DNA from: Paraplanobispora siamensis
GTDB taxonomy: Bacteria > Actinomycetota > Actinomycetes > Streptosporangiales > Streptosporangiaceae
Assembly (NCBI RefSeq): GCF_016863175.1
Contig: NZ_BOOJ01000008.1
Span: 62,001 to 126,000 of the forward strand
Direction: 5' to 3'
Length of the DNA: 64,000 nt
In this document: positions 28,297 to 37,559 of the stretch, in pieces
Numbering within the stretch: the stretch's first letter is position 1
How the letters are laid out: the number at the start of each line of letters is the position of its first letter
Notes under the pieces: model-generated
Databases searched by the model: none
The model's input: the letters and a program-made list of their open reading frames with translations, nothing else
What the model was told of the DNA's origin: nothing
Position numbers and translations under genes: made by a program

Positions 28297-29603
28297 AACA
28301 GACCCCAGGCAAGAAGCTGCGCGTCGCGCTCCTCGGCTGCGGCGTCGTCGGCTCCCAGGTGATCCGGCTGATGCGGGAGCAGGCCGACGATCTCGCCGCC
28401 CGGGTCGGGGCCCCGCTGGAGCTGGCGGGCGTGGCCGTACGGCGCCCCGGCCGGGCCCGTGACGTCGAGGTGGACCCCGAGCTGATCACCACCGACGCCG
28501 AGGCGCTGGTGACGCGCGACGACGTCGACATCGTCGTCGAGGTGATCGGCGGCATCGAGCCCGCCCGCTCGCTCATCCTGGCCGCGATGAACAGCGGCAA
28601 GTCGGTCGTCACCGCCAACAAGGCCCTGCTCGCCGAGGACGGCGCGACGATCCACCGCGCCGCCCGCGACAACTCCGTGGACCTGTACTTCGAGGCCGCC
28701 GTCGCCGGCGCGATCCCGCTGATCCGGCCGCTGCGCGAGTCCCTGGCCGGTGACCACGTGCACCGCGTGCTCGGCATCGTCAACGGCACCACCAACTACA
28801 TCCTCGACAAGATGGACTCCTCCGGGGCCTCCTTCTCCGACGCGCTGGAGGAGGCGCAGGCGCTGGGCTACGCCGAGGCCGACCCCACCGCCGACGTCGA
28901 GGGCTTCGACGCCGCGGCCAAGGCCGCGATCCTGGCCGGGATCGCCTTCCACAGCCGGGTGACGGCCGCCGACGTGCACCGCGAGGGGATCACCGAGATC
29001 ACCGCGACGGACGTGGCCAGCGCCAAGGCCATGGGCTACGTCATCAAGCTGCTGGCGATCTGCGCGCGCTCGGAGGACGGCCGGTCCTTCGGCGTGCGGG
29101 TGCACCCGGCGATGATCCCCAGGACGCACCCGCTGGCCGGGGTCCGCGAGGCCTACAACGCGGTCTTCGTCGAGGCCGAGTCCGCCGGGCAGCTGATGTT
29201 CTACGGCGCCGGCGCCGGCGGCGCCCCGACGGCGAGCGCGGTGCTGGGCGACATCGTGGCCGTGGGCCGCAACCGCCTGGCCGGCACGCGCGGTCCCGAG
29301 GAGTCGACCTACGCCGACCTGACCGTCCACCCCGTGGGCGAGACGGTGACCCGCTATCACGTCTCCCTCGACGTCGCCGACAAGCCGGGCGTGCTCGCCC
29401 GGGTCGCCGACATGTTCGCCAAGCAGGACGTCTCCATCCAGACGGTCCGCCAGGAGGGGCTCGGCGCCGACGCCCAGCTCGTCCTGGTCACCCACCGGGC
29501 CAGCGACGCCGCGCTGTCGGCGACCATCGACAGCCTGCGTGAGCTGGACATCGTGCGCGACGTGGTCAGCGTCATGCGCGTCGAGGGCGAGGACGCCTCC
29601 TAG
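28293..29603 (+). CDS. hom: Homoserine dehydrogenase
   Basis: A 436-residue NAD(P)-dependent enzyme reducing aspartate semialdehyde to homoserine for threonine and methionine. It begins with the nucleotide-binding [15 protein letters not shown]. The catalytic domain shows [36 protein letters not shown] and [16 protein letters not shown]. The C-terminal about 80 residues form an ACT domain ([19 protein letters not shown]) expected to give feedback control by threonine. The GTG start overlaps lysA (GTGA). In related genomes thrC follows directly; here thrC is about 13.5 kb away. Confidence 0.96.
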   Translation: MKQTPGKKLRVALLGCGVVGSQVIRLMREQADDLAARVGAPLELAGVAVRRPGRARDVEVDPELITTDAEALVTRDDVDIVVEVIGGIEPARSLILAAMNSGKSVVTANKALLAEDGATIHRAARDNSVDLYFEAAVAGAIPLIRPLRESLAGDHVHRVLGIVNGTTNYILDKMDSSGASFSDALEEAQALGYAEADPTADVEGFDAAAKAAILAGIAFHSRVTAADVHREGITEITATDVASAKAMGYVIKLLAICARSEDGRSFGVRVHPAMIPRTHPLAGVREAYNAVFVEAESAGQLMFYGAGAGGAPTASAVLGDIVAVGRNRLAGTRGPEESTYADLTVHPVGETVTRYHVSLDVADKPGVLARVADMFAKQDVSIQTVRQEGLGADAQLVLVTHRASDAALSATIDSLRELDIVRDVVSVMRVEGEDAS

Positions 29604-29642
29604 CGTCTGCCTCCCGGGCTTCTCCGGGTTTTCCGTGCCTTG

Positions 29643-29667
29643 CGGGCCCGCCGGATCGGCGGGCCCG
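29643..29667 (+). terminator. Hairpin terminator after hom
   Basis: A perfect 11-bp stem (cgggcccgccg / cggcgggcccg) with a 3-base GAT loop lies 40 bases after the hom stop. It separates the lysA-hom operon from the inserted glycosyltransferase island. Confidence 0.75.
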
Positions 29668-29748
29668 TGCCGTACGGGCCGCAAGTGATGGAACGGGCCA
29701 GCGTGATGGACGGCGCAGCCGATAAATATGTCGGTATGGTGGTTTTCC

Positions 29749-31251
29749 GTGCACTTGGTCCCCCGACTGCCGCGAAACCCCGCCGTCCTCCTCGCGCTGA
29801 TCGCGATCGTCTACGTCGCGGTGCAGCTGGTCGTGCTGCCGTACGGCATGCCGCTGGAGTGGGACGAGGCGGTCTACGCCAGCCAGGTCGCGCCCGGTGT
29901 CCCCGACGCGGTCTTCAGCGCCCCCCGGGCCCGGGGCATCGTCTGGCTGGTCGCGCCGGTCGTCTACTTCACCCGGGACCCGGTCCTCATCCGCCTGTGG
30001 ATGACCCTGCTGTCCGGGATCGGCTTCTGTCTGGCCTTCCTACCCTGGTCCTTCCTGCTGCGCCGGAGCGTCCTGGTGCTGTCGGCGGCGCTGTTCGGCG
30101 GGCTGTGGACCACCCTGCTGTACGGCACGCAGGTCATGCCCAACCTCTACGTGGCCTTCGGGTGCGCGGCGGCGACCGGCTGCCTGCTGCTCGCCCTGCG
30201 GGGCGGGCCCGCCCGGGCGGCCCTGGCCGGGCTGGCCGCCTCCGTCGCCGCGGTGGCGGTGCTGCGGCCGGGCGACGCCCTGTGGCTGGCCCTGCCGCTG
30301 GCGGCGGTGAGCCTGCTGCGGCGGCGGGTCAAACTCGCGGCGGTGACCTCGGCCGGGGTGGTCGCAGGGTTCGTCCCGTGGATCGTCGAGGCCTACGTCT
30401 CCTACGGCGGCCCGCTGTCGCGCTGGCGCGCGGCGGGTGAGGTGCAGGGCGGCCTGTCGCTCTCCCCGGGGTTCCTGCACCAGTTCAAGACGGCCAACGG
30501 CCCGGTGTTCTGCCGGCCCTGCACGCTCCCCCTGGAGGATCCGTGGCCGGCGGCGTGGTGGCTGGTCCTGCCCGTCCTGGCCCTCGCCGGCGCGATCGTC
30601 TCCCTGCGCTCCGTCTCCCTGCCCTCCGTCTCCCGGGACGCCGTGGACCCCGTGTCCGCGCCGTCGGCTCCCGGGTCCCCGGGCGTCCCGGCCGCCGCCG
30701 TGGCGGCCGTCACCGGGTTCAGCGTGGCGGTGCCGTACCTGCTGCTGGTGGACTACGGGGCGCCCCGCTTCCTGCTGCCCGCCTACGTCCTCCTGGCCGT
30801 CCCCGCGGCCGAGTTCCTCCTCTGGCTGGTCGCGCGCCGGGCCTCCCGGGTGGTGGCGGGCGCGGTCGCCGTGGCGCTGCTGGCGCACGCCGCGGTGCAG
30901 ATGACCGTTCTGGTGGAGCTGGCCGATCAGCAGGACAGGCAGCGCAGCTACAACGCCCAGGTGGTCAGGGACATGGCCAAGCGGGGCGTGCGGCCGCCAT
31001 GCACGATGGTGGACGACCTCGTCGACCCCGCCATGACCTTCGTCTCCCGCTGCGACACCCTCAACCTCACCGACCCCGGTGACTCGCTGGAGGCGCGGAT
31101 GGCGGCGGCCGAGCCCGGCCGGGTCTTCGCTCTCCTTACCAAAAAGGAACCACCGGAGCCCATGGCGGGCTGGCAGAGATACGTTCTGCGTGAAAAAGAC
31201 GGCGAACCCCTGTGGACCGCCTACATCACCCGAAAGGACACGGCACGGTGA
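29749..31251 (+). CDS. GT-C membrane glycosyltransferase (GT39/ArnT-like)
   Basis: A 500-residue protein with about 10-12 predicted helices. The first extracytoplasmic loop has LEWDEAVYAS, the acidic pair (Asp39-Glu40) diagnostic of polyprenyl-phosphate-sugar-dependent GT-C enzymes. A C-terminal extracytoplasmic domain with about four Cys residues follows the last helix (GVRPPCTMVDDL, VSRCDTLNLTD). A GTG at 29749 is chosen: GGTGG lies six bases before it and a TAAATAT -10-like box ends at 29727; an ATG at 29728 is the alternative. It would transfer a sugar from a lipid carrier to a surface acceptor. The deacetylase gene overlaps its end, forming a two-gene operon. Confidence 0.82.
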   Translation: MHLVPRLPRNPAVLLALIAIVYVAVQLVVLPYGMPLEWDEAVYASQVAPGVPDAVFSAPRARGIVWLVAPVVYFTRDPVLIRLWMTLLSGIGFCLAFLPWSFLLRRSVLVLSAALFGGLWTTLLYGTQVMPNLYVAFGCAAATGCLLLALRGGPARAALAGLAASVAAVAVLRPGDALWLALPLAAVSLLRRRVKLAAVTSAGVVAGFVPWIVEAYVSYGGPLSRWRAAGEVQGGLSLSPGFLHQFKTANGPVFCRPCTLPLEDPWPAAWWLVLPVLALAGAIVSLRSVSLPSVSRDAVDPVSAPSAPGSPGVPAAAVAAVTGFSVAVPYLLLVDYGAPRFLLPAYVLLAVPAAEFLLWLVARRASRVVAGAVAVALLAHAAVQMTVLVELADQQDRQRSYNAQVVRDMAKRGVRPPCTMVDDLVDPAMTFVSRCDTLNLTDPGDSLEARMAAAEPGRVFALLTKKEPPEPMAGWQRYVLREKDGEPLWTAYITRKDTAR

Positions 31252-32066
31252 AGACCGCGACCTTCCCCCGCGCGGCCTGGATCCCGGCGGTACTGGCCCT
31301 GGCCGCCCTCCTCCTCCCGCTGGGCGCCCCCGCCCGGGCGGAGGCCCTGGCGCCGAAGAAACCGCGGACGATCGTGGTGCTGACCTTCGACGACGGCGAC
31401 GCCACACACCTGGCGGTCGCGCGCATGCTCCAGAAACACGGCATGCGGGGCACCTTCTACGTCAACAGCGCCACGCTCGGGGACGAGGAGAAGCTGACCA
31501 CCCGCCAGCTGGCGGCCATCGCCGAGGCCGGTCACGAGATCGGGGGCCACACGCTGAACCACACCCGGCTCACCGAGCTCCTGCCCGACCAGCAGCGCAC
31601 GCAGATCTGCGACGACCGCCGCGCCCTGATGAAGATGGGCCACCGGGTCACCACCCTGGCCTACCCCTTCGGGTCGGTGGACGCCGACGCCAAGCGGACG
31701 GCGAAGTCGTGCGGGTACAACGCGGCCCGCGTGGTGGGCGGCATCAGACAGTGGAACTGCCCTGCCTGTCCTCCCGCCGAGAGCCTGCCGCCGGCCGACC
31801 GCTGGGGGGTCCGCTCGCCGGGCTCCTTCACCGAGGAGACACAGGTGCGGCAGATGAAGCAGCTGGTGCTGAACGCCGAGAAGACCGGCGGCCTGATCCC
31901 GCTCGTCTTCCACCGCGTCTGCGCCGGCTGCGGCTGGTACTCGAACTCGCCCGAGGACGTGGAGGAGTTCCTCGGCTGGCTGGCCTCCAGGAAGAGTCGC
32001 GGCACGGTGGTGAAGACCATGGCCGAGGCGATCGGCGGCCCGCTGCGCCCGATGCCCAAGGGCTGA
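31248..32066 (+). CDS. Secreted polysaccharide deacetylase (NodB/CE4)
   Basis: A 272-residue carbohydrate esterase family 4 protein that removes N- or O-acetyl groups from polysaccharides outside the cell. A signal peptide covers about residues 1-33 (AALLLPLGAPARAEA). NodB motif 1 is TFDDGD (Asp48-Asp49), motif 2 is GGHTLNHTRL (His101 and His105 as zinc ligands), and motif 3 is YPFGSVD. A late PLVFHRVCAGCGWY segment holds the motif 5-like His. The GTG start overlaps the previous stop (GTGA). Together with the membrane glycosyltransferase it points to tailoring of an extracellular glycan. Confidence 0.9.
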   Translation: MKTATFPRAAWIPAVLALAALLLPLGAPARAEALAPKKPRTIVVLTFDDGDATHLAVARMLQKHGMRGTFYVNSATLGDEEKLTTRQLAAIAEAGHEIGGHTLNHTRLTELLPDQQRTQICDDRRALMKMGHRVTTLAYPFGSVDADAKRTAKSCGYNAARVVGGIRQWNCPACPPAESLPPADRWGVRSPGSFTEETQVRQMKQLVLNAEKTGGLIPLVFHRVCAGCGWYSNSPEDVEEFLGWLASRKSRGTVVKTMAEAIGGPLRPMPKG

Positions 32067-32113
32067 CCCGCACGCCGGCCGGGCCGTCCGGGACCCGCGG
32101 GCCGGCCCGCGGA

Positions 32114-32170
32114 TCAGGAAGCCGTTCTGCAGGCGGCGAAGGCGGGTCAGGAGCCGTTCTGCAGGCGGCG
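32114..32170. repeat. Direct duplication at the 3' end of a type A glycosyltransferase gene
   Basis: The 18 bases gccgttctgcaggcggcg occur at 32121-32138 and again at 32153-32170. The second copy is the coding end of the minus-strand glycosyltransferase and the first lies just past its stop. Near-identical flanks (tcagga) extend the unit to about 24 bases, including the stop-codon triplet. Confidence 0.8.
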
Positions 32171-33883
32171 GAGCCGGTTTCCGGCCCGCCGCAGCAGGGA
32201 GCGCCGGGCCGCCGCCTGGAGGGCGACCACCTCCTTGCGGCGCTGCTCGGCCTTCTCCCGCCAGCGGGCCGCGTCGCGCTGCCCCTTGGCCGCGGCGGCG
32301 CGCAGCTCCTTCAGCTCGGCCTTGAGCGCGTCGACCTGGCGGCGGGCGCGTTCGAGCTCCTTGCCGCGGGACTCGGCCTCGGCGCGCCACCGGGCGGCCT
32401 CGCGGTTGCGGTTGGACGCCCAGGAGGGGTAGGCCCCGGCCGCCGGGCGGAACTTCCACGACTCGCCGTCCAGCCAGGTCACGCCGTACAGGTCGGCGAT
32501 CACGTCGTCGGAGGACTCGCCGTCGCGGATGACCAGCGCCGCCCTGGCCGCGGCGGCGGTCCGCTCCAGCCGGGCCGAGATCACCCCGGACTCGTCCTCG
32601 TCCAGGGCGACGAGCAGCAGCCCGGCCCCGTCCTGCTCGGCCCGCTCGACCAGCGACTGGATCGAGGCGGCCCCCGGGACCCAGCCCGCCGGGCACAGCA
32701 GGCGGAACGGCGCGGGAGCGGGGGCGGGCGGCCCCGGGGGCGCAGCGGACGTGAACGGCTCAGCCGGCGCCTCGGCGAAGACGACGCGGCCGTCATGGGC
32801 GTACTGGGCCCGGAGCAGCCGCAGGTCGAGCAGGGGATCGTCGAGCGGGATCCGGCGCTCGTCGGTGAGCGACGACCACGGGCCGGTCACGGTGACCCGG
32901 ACGTCGGGCAGGGTGCTCGCCAGCGCTCCGTCCACGCTCGCGCGCACGTCCTCGAACGAGGCGTCACGGGCGTCCACCACCACCTCGACGTACGGCACCA
33001 GCCACTGGCGGCCCGGGTCCGTGCGCAGGTGGCGCCGGTAGGGGATCCGGTCGGCGACGAGCGGGGCGGTGTAGCGCCGCACCTCGACGCCGCGCCGCAT
33101 CGCCGTGGTCGTCCCCAGGTGCCAGGCCAGAGCCGCGGCGTCGGGGACGAACACCCCGCCCGCCTGGGTGAGCCGGTAGCCCAGGTCGGTGTCCTCGCCC
33201 AGCACCAGGGAGGTGTCGTACCCGCCCGCCTCCCGCAGCAGGCGGGCGCGGACCGAGACCGTCGCGCCGACGTGGATGCGGTGCAGGAGTGCGCCGGGCG
33301 CGTCGCGGAAGCCGCGGTGCTCGGCGACGAGCCGGTCGATCCAGTCGTGCCCGTGCTCGGGGTCGGGGTCGAACAGCGACCCGGCCCCGTCCTTGGCGAC
33401 GGAGGCGCGGACCTCGGCCGGGGAGGGCGGGGTCCCGTCCACGGCGGTGAACCGCAGCGTGCCCGTGACCACCAGGTATCCGGCCAGGTGGTGCCAGCGC
33501 ATGTGCGCCTCGACGTGGTCGCGGTAGGGGACGATGTCGGCGTCCATCCGGTGGACGACCTCGCCGTCCGCGACCGCCGTACCGGACCGCAGGGCCCAGG
33601 CGATGCCCCAGCCGCCGGGGGCGGCGGGGACCAGGCGGGTGCGCTCGGGCGCGATCTCGGGGATGCGCAGCGGCGGCGTGCTGCCGTCGTCCACGACGAC
33701 CACCTCCATCAGGTGGTCCGGGTAGGACTGCGCGGCCAGCGCGGCCAGCAGGAGGTCGAGCTTCTCCTGGCCTCCCCTGGCGGGGATCACCACGCTCACC
33801 GGCAGCCGCGGCTCCCATCCGCCGAGCGCGGGCGGCTCCAGCACCCCGTAGTCGTTGCCCGGGATGCGGGGCTCACCGCTCAC
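32147..33883 (-). CDS. Type A GT2 glycosyltransferase with C-terminal coiled coil
   Basis: A 578-residue cytoplasmic glycosyltransferase. The GT2 domain (about 25-270) shows VSVVIPARGGQEKLDLLLAA, VVVVDDGSTPPLR, DxD-like HRMDADIV and LVLGEDTDLGYRLTQAG. A second, DxD-less region (about 290-470; VPYVEVVVDARDASFEDVR) looks like a degenerate repeat of the fold. The last about 110 residues are a Lys/Arg/Glu-rich coiled coil ending in RRLQNGS. It is the last gene of a four-gene operon; the GTG start overlaps the upstream stop by 4 bases. Three close paralogues lie in the island. Donor and acceptor are unknown. Confidence 0.85.
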   Translation of the reverse strand: MSGEPRIPGNDYGVLEPPALGGWEPRLPVSVVIPARGGQEKLDLLLAALAAQSYPDHLMEVVVVDDGSTPPLRIPEIAPERTRLVPAAPGGWGIAWALRSGTAVADGEVVHRMDADIVPYRDHVEAHMRWHHLAGYLVVTGTLRFTAVDGTPPSPAEVRASVAKDGAGSLFDPDPEHGHDWIDRLVAEHRGFRDAPGALLHRIHVGATVSVRARLLREAGGYDTSLVLGEDTDLGYRLTQAGGVFVPDAAALAWHLGTTTAMRRGVEVRRYTAPLVADRIPYRRHLRTDPGRQWLVPYVEVVVDARDASFEDVRASVDGALASTLPDVRVTVTGPWSSLTDERRIPLDDPLLDLRLLRAQYAHDGRVVFAEAPAEPFTSAAPPGPPAPAPAPFRLLCPAGWVPGAASIQSLVERAEQDGAGLLLVALDEDESGVISARLERTAAAARAALVIRDGESSDDVIADLYGVTWLDGESWKFRPAAGAYPSWASNRNREAARWRAEAESRGKELERARRQVDALKAELKELRAAAAKGQRDAARWREKAEQRRKEVVALQAAARRSLLRRAGNRLRRLQNGS

Positions 33884-35820
33884 GACGCCTCCACGGGGAG
33901 CTCCATCAGGGCGTTCGGCCGGAAGCCGCGCCACTGGCGCTTGTTGCGCCGCAGGAACGTGCCGATCGGCTCACGCCAGGTGTGGCCCGTCACGTTGCCG
34001 CGCCGCAGGATGTAGCCCAGGCCGTGCGTGCGGTAGATCTGCCCGCCGGCGGCCTGCACGGCGTGCTGGAACTGGGCGTCGATCGTGCCCGGCAGCGGCC
34101 GGAAGCCGCCCACGGCCTCGAACGCCGAGCGCTCGGCGAAGATCGTCCCTCCGGCGATGAAGTTGGTGATCTGCTCGGTGATCTGTTCCCGGTGGACCGT
34201 CACGCCGATCGAGGCGAGATAGACGAACTCCGGGACCGTCCCCACGACCTCGGCCCCCGAGTAGGAGTGCGCGAGGATCAGGTCGGACAGGAAGTCCGGG
34301 CCGTACCAGTCGTCGTCGTCCATCTTCAGCAGGTACGATCCCGACGCCCTGGCGGCGGCCTCGTTGAGCACCGCGCCGAACACCGTGCGCCCCTCGGCCT
34401 CGAACACGGTGACCGGCCGGTCGAAGGAGGCCAGCGCCGAGGCCACCTCCGGATGACCGGCGGGCACGCCGTGCAGGGCGAGGATCACCTCCAGCTCCGC
34501 GCCGCGCTGCCTGCCCACCTGCTCCAGCGCGAAGCCCACCATCTCCGGGCGGCGGGTGGCCAGCAGCACCGAGGTCAGCGGGGCGGGTGCGGAGGGGGCG
34601 CCCAGCTGCTCCCACCGGGTCCGCACGCCGTGGGTGCGCAGGGCCTCGCGCCGCAGCCGGATGCTGTGCTCCTCCCGCTCCAGGTCGTCGGCGAGACCGG
34701 CCTCCGGCACCGAGGTCAGCAGCCGGGTCAGCTCCTCGCCGAGCGCGCCGGCCCAGGCGGGCACGGCGTCGCAGACGAGGGGGACGCCCGCGGCGGCCAG
34801 CCCGGTGACGACGCGCAGCGCGGCGACGGGGCCGGTGTGGCTGCGCCCCCAGTCCACGCGCACTCCGCGGACCTGCCTGATCCGGCTGACGTCGACGTCG
34901 GTGACGCATCCGGAGGCGGCGAACCGGGTGAGCGTACGGCCCTCGCAGGTGATCGCCCACCGGTCGGAGTCGAGGGAGAGGTCGGCCATGTCGAGCGCGG
35001 GCACGGTGACGAAGCCCATCGGGTTGACCGAGCGGTCGTCCACCGGCGGCACGGCCCGCGGGTCGGACAGGTCGGCCAGCCCGTTCCTGAGGATCTCCTC
35101 CCCGCCGGGGCGTCCCAGCCGCTCCCAGCTGACCAGCTCGGCCAGCGGCCGCTCCACCGGGATCTCCTCGCCCTCCCAGGGCTCGGGGTCGCTGTCGGTG
35201 GTGCGCAGGACCAGGTCGCCGCCGCGCGCGCCGAACCGGTCGGGGACGGGTCCGGCGACGTCGGCCGGGGCGGCGTTCGGGTCGCCGGGCCGCCAGTGCG
35301 CGGCCCCCGGGCCCGCCAGCCCGGCCACCGGCGCCGCGACGACGTCCAGCCGGTATCCGGCGAAGGCCCTGGCGGTGGCGGCGAGAGTACGGCCCGCGGG
35401 CGCGGGCTTGGAGAATCGCGCGTCCACCACCCACGTGGACGCGCCGGCCCGGTGCACCCGCAGCTCGGTCAGGGCGCGCCAGCGGTGGGCGGGGGTGGGC
35501 GACAGGACCGGCGCGGTGTACCAGTGGGGCGTCTCCGCGACCGCGACGACGGTCCGCGAGGAGGAGGGGAGCAGCGCCTGCATGCTGGCGGCCCGGCGGA
35601 CGTCGGTCGGCGTCTGGGCCAGCAGCAGCACCTCGGCGACGCTCTCCTCGGGGGAGGGCGCGCCGGTCAGGTCGCCGTCCAGGTCCAGGACCCGGCAGCG
35701 CCCGGTCCCGGCGGCCGCCTCCAGCTCGTCGAGCGTCTCGAGGCCGGCGCAGTAGACCAGCACGCGCCGTCCCGGGTTGCGCTCCACCGCCGCGCGGACG
35801 AGATCGGTCAGATGAGGCAT
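33880..35820 (-). CDS. Type B glycosyltransferase, long form (GT2 domain at C-terminus)
   Basis: A 646-residue protein whose GT2 domain is C-terminal: PLTSVLLATRRPEMVGFALE, VLNEAAARASGSYLLKMDDDDW with the acidic metal-binding run near residue 500, FIAGGTIFAERSAFEAVGG, and a closing QWRGFRPNALMEL. Residues 1-330 are unfamiliar; parts (VLVYCAGLETLDELEAAAG, TVVAVAETPHWYTAPVL) suggest a Rossmann-like unit. The middle, ending in LEREEHSIRLRREAL, matches the N-terminus of the shorter paralogue at 38391. It has 4-base overlaps with both operon neighbours (GTGA downstream, ATGA upstream), so it is translated with two type A partners. Confidence 0.82.
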   Translation of the reverse strand: MPHLTDLVRAAVERNPGRRVLVYCAGLETLDELEAAAGTGRCRVLDLDGDLTGAPSPEESVAEVLLLAQTPTDVRRAASMQALLPSSSRTVVAVAETPHWYTAPVLSPTPAHRWRALTELRVHRAGASTWVVDARFSKPAPAGRTLAATARAFAGYRLDVVAAPVAGLAGPGAAHWRPGDPNAAPADVAGPVPDRFGARGGDLVLRTTDSDPEPWEGEEIPVERPLAELVSWERLGRPGGEEILRNGLADLSDPRAVPPVDDRSVNPMGFVTVPALDMADLSLDSDRWAITCEGRTLTRFAASGCVTDVDVSRIRQVRGVRVDWGRSHTGPVAALRVVTGLAAAGVPLVCDAVPAWAGALGEELTRLLTSVPEAGLADDLEREEHSIRLRREALRTHGVRTRWEQLGAPSAPAPLTSVLLATRRPEMVGFALEQVGRQRGAELEVILALHGVPAGHPEVASALASFDRPVTVFEAEGRTVFGAVLNEAAARASGSYLLKMDDDDWYGPDFLSDLILAHSYSGAEVVGTVPEFVYLASIGVTVHREQITEQITNFIAGGTIFAERSAFEAVGGFRPLPGTIDAQFQHAVQAAGGQIYRTHGLGYILRRGNVTGHTWREPIGTFLRRNKRQWRGFRPNALMELPVEAS

Positions 35821-37559
35821 CAGCCCGTCTTCCTCTGCCGCATGGCCGCGGAGATGATCTCGCGCAGGTGACCGCGGGGGCGCTCGCCCTCCGCCCGCTC
35901 CAGTTCGGCCCGCAGGCTCTCGACCTCGGCGCGCAGGGTCTCGGTCTCACCGCGCAGGCGCTCGGCCTCCCGTCGCCACTTCGCCGAGCTGGCCCGCCAC
36001 TTCGCGGGGTCGCCGGTGGCCGGCTCCGCCTCCTCGGCGGTCGTCACGCCGAACTCCTCCGCGCTCACCCAGAACGAGCCGAACAGCTCGTGCACGGTGT
36101 CGTCCAGCGCGCCGGTCTTGTGCGCGTCGTCCACCTGCGCGTCGTCCACCAGCGCGGCCCTGGCGAAGGCGGCGGCGCGCTCCAGCCGCATGGCCTCGAT
36201 CCCGTCGGTGCCCTCGCCGAGCACCACGCTCAGCAGGCCGTACCCCTCCCGCTCGGCCAGCCGCACCAGCTCGGTGAGGCTGTCGGCGGCCAGGACCCGC
36301 CCGGCCGGGCAGGTCAGCCGGAACGGCGCGGGCGCCGAGGTCGCCGCGAGCTCCCCGGCCAGGCGCACGCGCGGCTCGTGGGCGTAGAAGTTGCGGACCA
36401 GCCGCAGGTCCAGCATCGGGTCGTCGAGGGAGGGATGGCGCTCGGAGGTGAGGTCCCGCCAGGGGCCCAGCACGGTGACGGCGACGTCGGCCAGGGTCCC
36501 GGCGAGCGCGGCGTCCACGCTCGCGCGGACGTCCTCGTAGGAGGCGCCGCGGGCGTCCACGACCACCTCGACGTACGGCACCAGCCAGCTCCTGCGCGGG
36601 TGGGTCCGCAGCCAGCGCAGGTCGGGGATGAGGTCGGGCAGCAGGGACCAGTTGTGCCGGTGCACCTCCTTCTCCCGGCGCATGACCGTGGAGGAGCCGA
36701 GGTGCCAGCTGCGGGCCTGCGGGTCGGGCACGAAGACCGCGCCCGCCTGGGCCAGCCGGTATCCGAGGTCGGTGTCCTCACCCATGGTCAGGCCGGTGTT
36801 CACCCCTCCCGCCGCCCGAAGCAGGGCGGCCGACACCGAGGCGGTGGCGCCGGAGTGCAGGCGGTAGGCGCCCGCCCCGGCCTCGCGCAGCCCCCGGGTC
36901 TCCTCCAGCACGCCCACCCGGTAGGCGTGCGGGACCGTCTCGTCGAACAGGCCGGCCGCGGCGCCCGCGCCGACCGCGGTGAAGATCTCCCGGGCGGAGG
37001 GGGCCGGTCCGTCGGGGGTGAACAGGACGTCGCCGAGCACGACCGCGTAGGAGGCGAGGTGGTGCCAGCGCATGTGCGCCTCGAGGTGCTCCCTGTCGAG
37101 GACCATGTCTGAGTCGATCCAGTGCACGACGTCGCCGCGCGCGGCGTCCGCGCCGGTCTGGCGGGCCCAGCCCCGTCCCCACCGGCCCCGCGGCACCCGC
37201 ACGATCCGGGTGCGGGCGGGCGCGAGGCCGGGCACGCGCAGTTCGGGGGAGCTGCCGTCGTCGGCGACGACCACCTCGGTCAGGGCGGCGGGGTAGCTCT
37301 GCGCGGCCAGCCCGGCGAGCGTGCGGTCCAGCGCGTCCTGGCAGTCGTGGGCGGGGATCACCACGCTGACCGTCAGCCGGGGCCGCCAGTCGCCGAGGTC
37401 CGCGGGCCGCAGCGGCCCGTAGTCGTTGTGCCGGATCCGCGCCTCGGGCGACGGCCGCGCGCAGGAACGGGAGGCCGGCGGCCAGGCGGGGGAGCCGGGG
37501 GAGGCCGGTCGGGGCCCGGGGAGGGGGTGGGCCCCCGCTGTGTCCTGGCCCCGCATCAT
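35820..37559 (-). CDS. Type A GT2 glycosyltransferase with C-terminal coiled coil
   Basis: A 579-residue paralogue of the gene at 32147. After a Pro-rich leader of about 40 residues come RIRHNDYGPLRPADLGDW, VSVVIPAHDCQDALDRTLAG, VVVADDGSSPEL, the DxD-containing VVHWIDSDMVLDREH and TMGEDTDLGYRLAQAGAVFV. A second degenerate GT-like region includes VPYVEVVVDARGASYEDVR. The C-terminus is coiled coil (EAERLRGETETLRAEVESL). The ATG at 37559 overlaps the preceding stop (ATGA). Second gene of the minus-strand operon. It is presumably cytoplasmic or membrane-associated through partners. Confidence 0.85.
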   Translation of the reverse strand: MMRGQDTAGAHPLPGPRPASPGSPAWPPASRSCARPSPEARIRHNDYGPLRPADLGDWRPRLTVSVVIPAHDCQDALDRTLAGLAAQSYPAALTEVVVADDGSSPELRVPGLAPARTRIVRVPRGRWGRGWARQTGADAARGDVVHWIDSDMVLDREHLEAHMRWHHLASYAVVLGDVLFTPDGPAPSAREIFTAVGAGAAAGLFDETVPHAYRVGVLEETRGLREAGAGAYRLHSGATASVSAALLRAAGGVNTGLTMGEDTDLGYRLAQAGAVFVPDPQARSWHLGSSTVMRREKEVHRHNWSLLPDLIPDLRWLRTHPRRSWLVPYVEVVVDARGASYEDVRASVDAALAGTLADVAVTVLGPWRDLTSERHPSLDDPMLDLRLVRNFYAHEPRVRLAGELAATSAPAPFRLTCPAGRVLAADSLTELVRLAEREGYGLLSVVLGEGTDGIEAMRLERAAAFARAALVDDAQVDDAHKTGALDDTVHELFGSFWVSAEEFGVTTAEEAEPATGDPAKWRASSAKWRREAERLRGETETLRAEVESLRAELERAEGERPRGHLREIISAAMRQRKTG

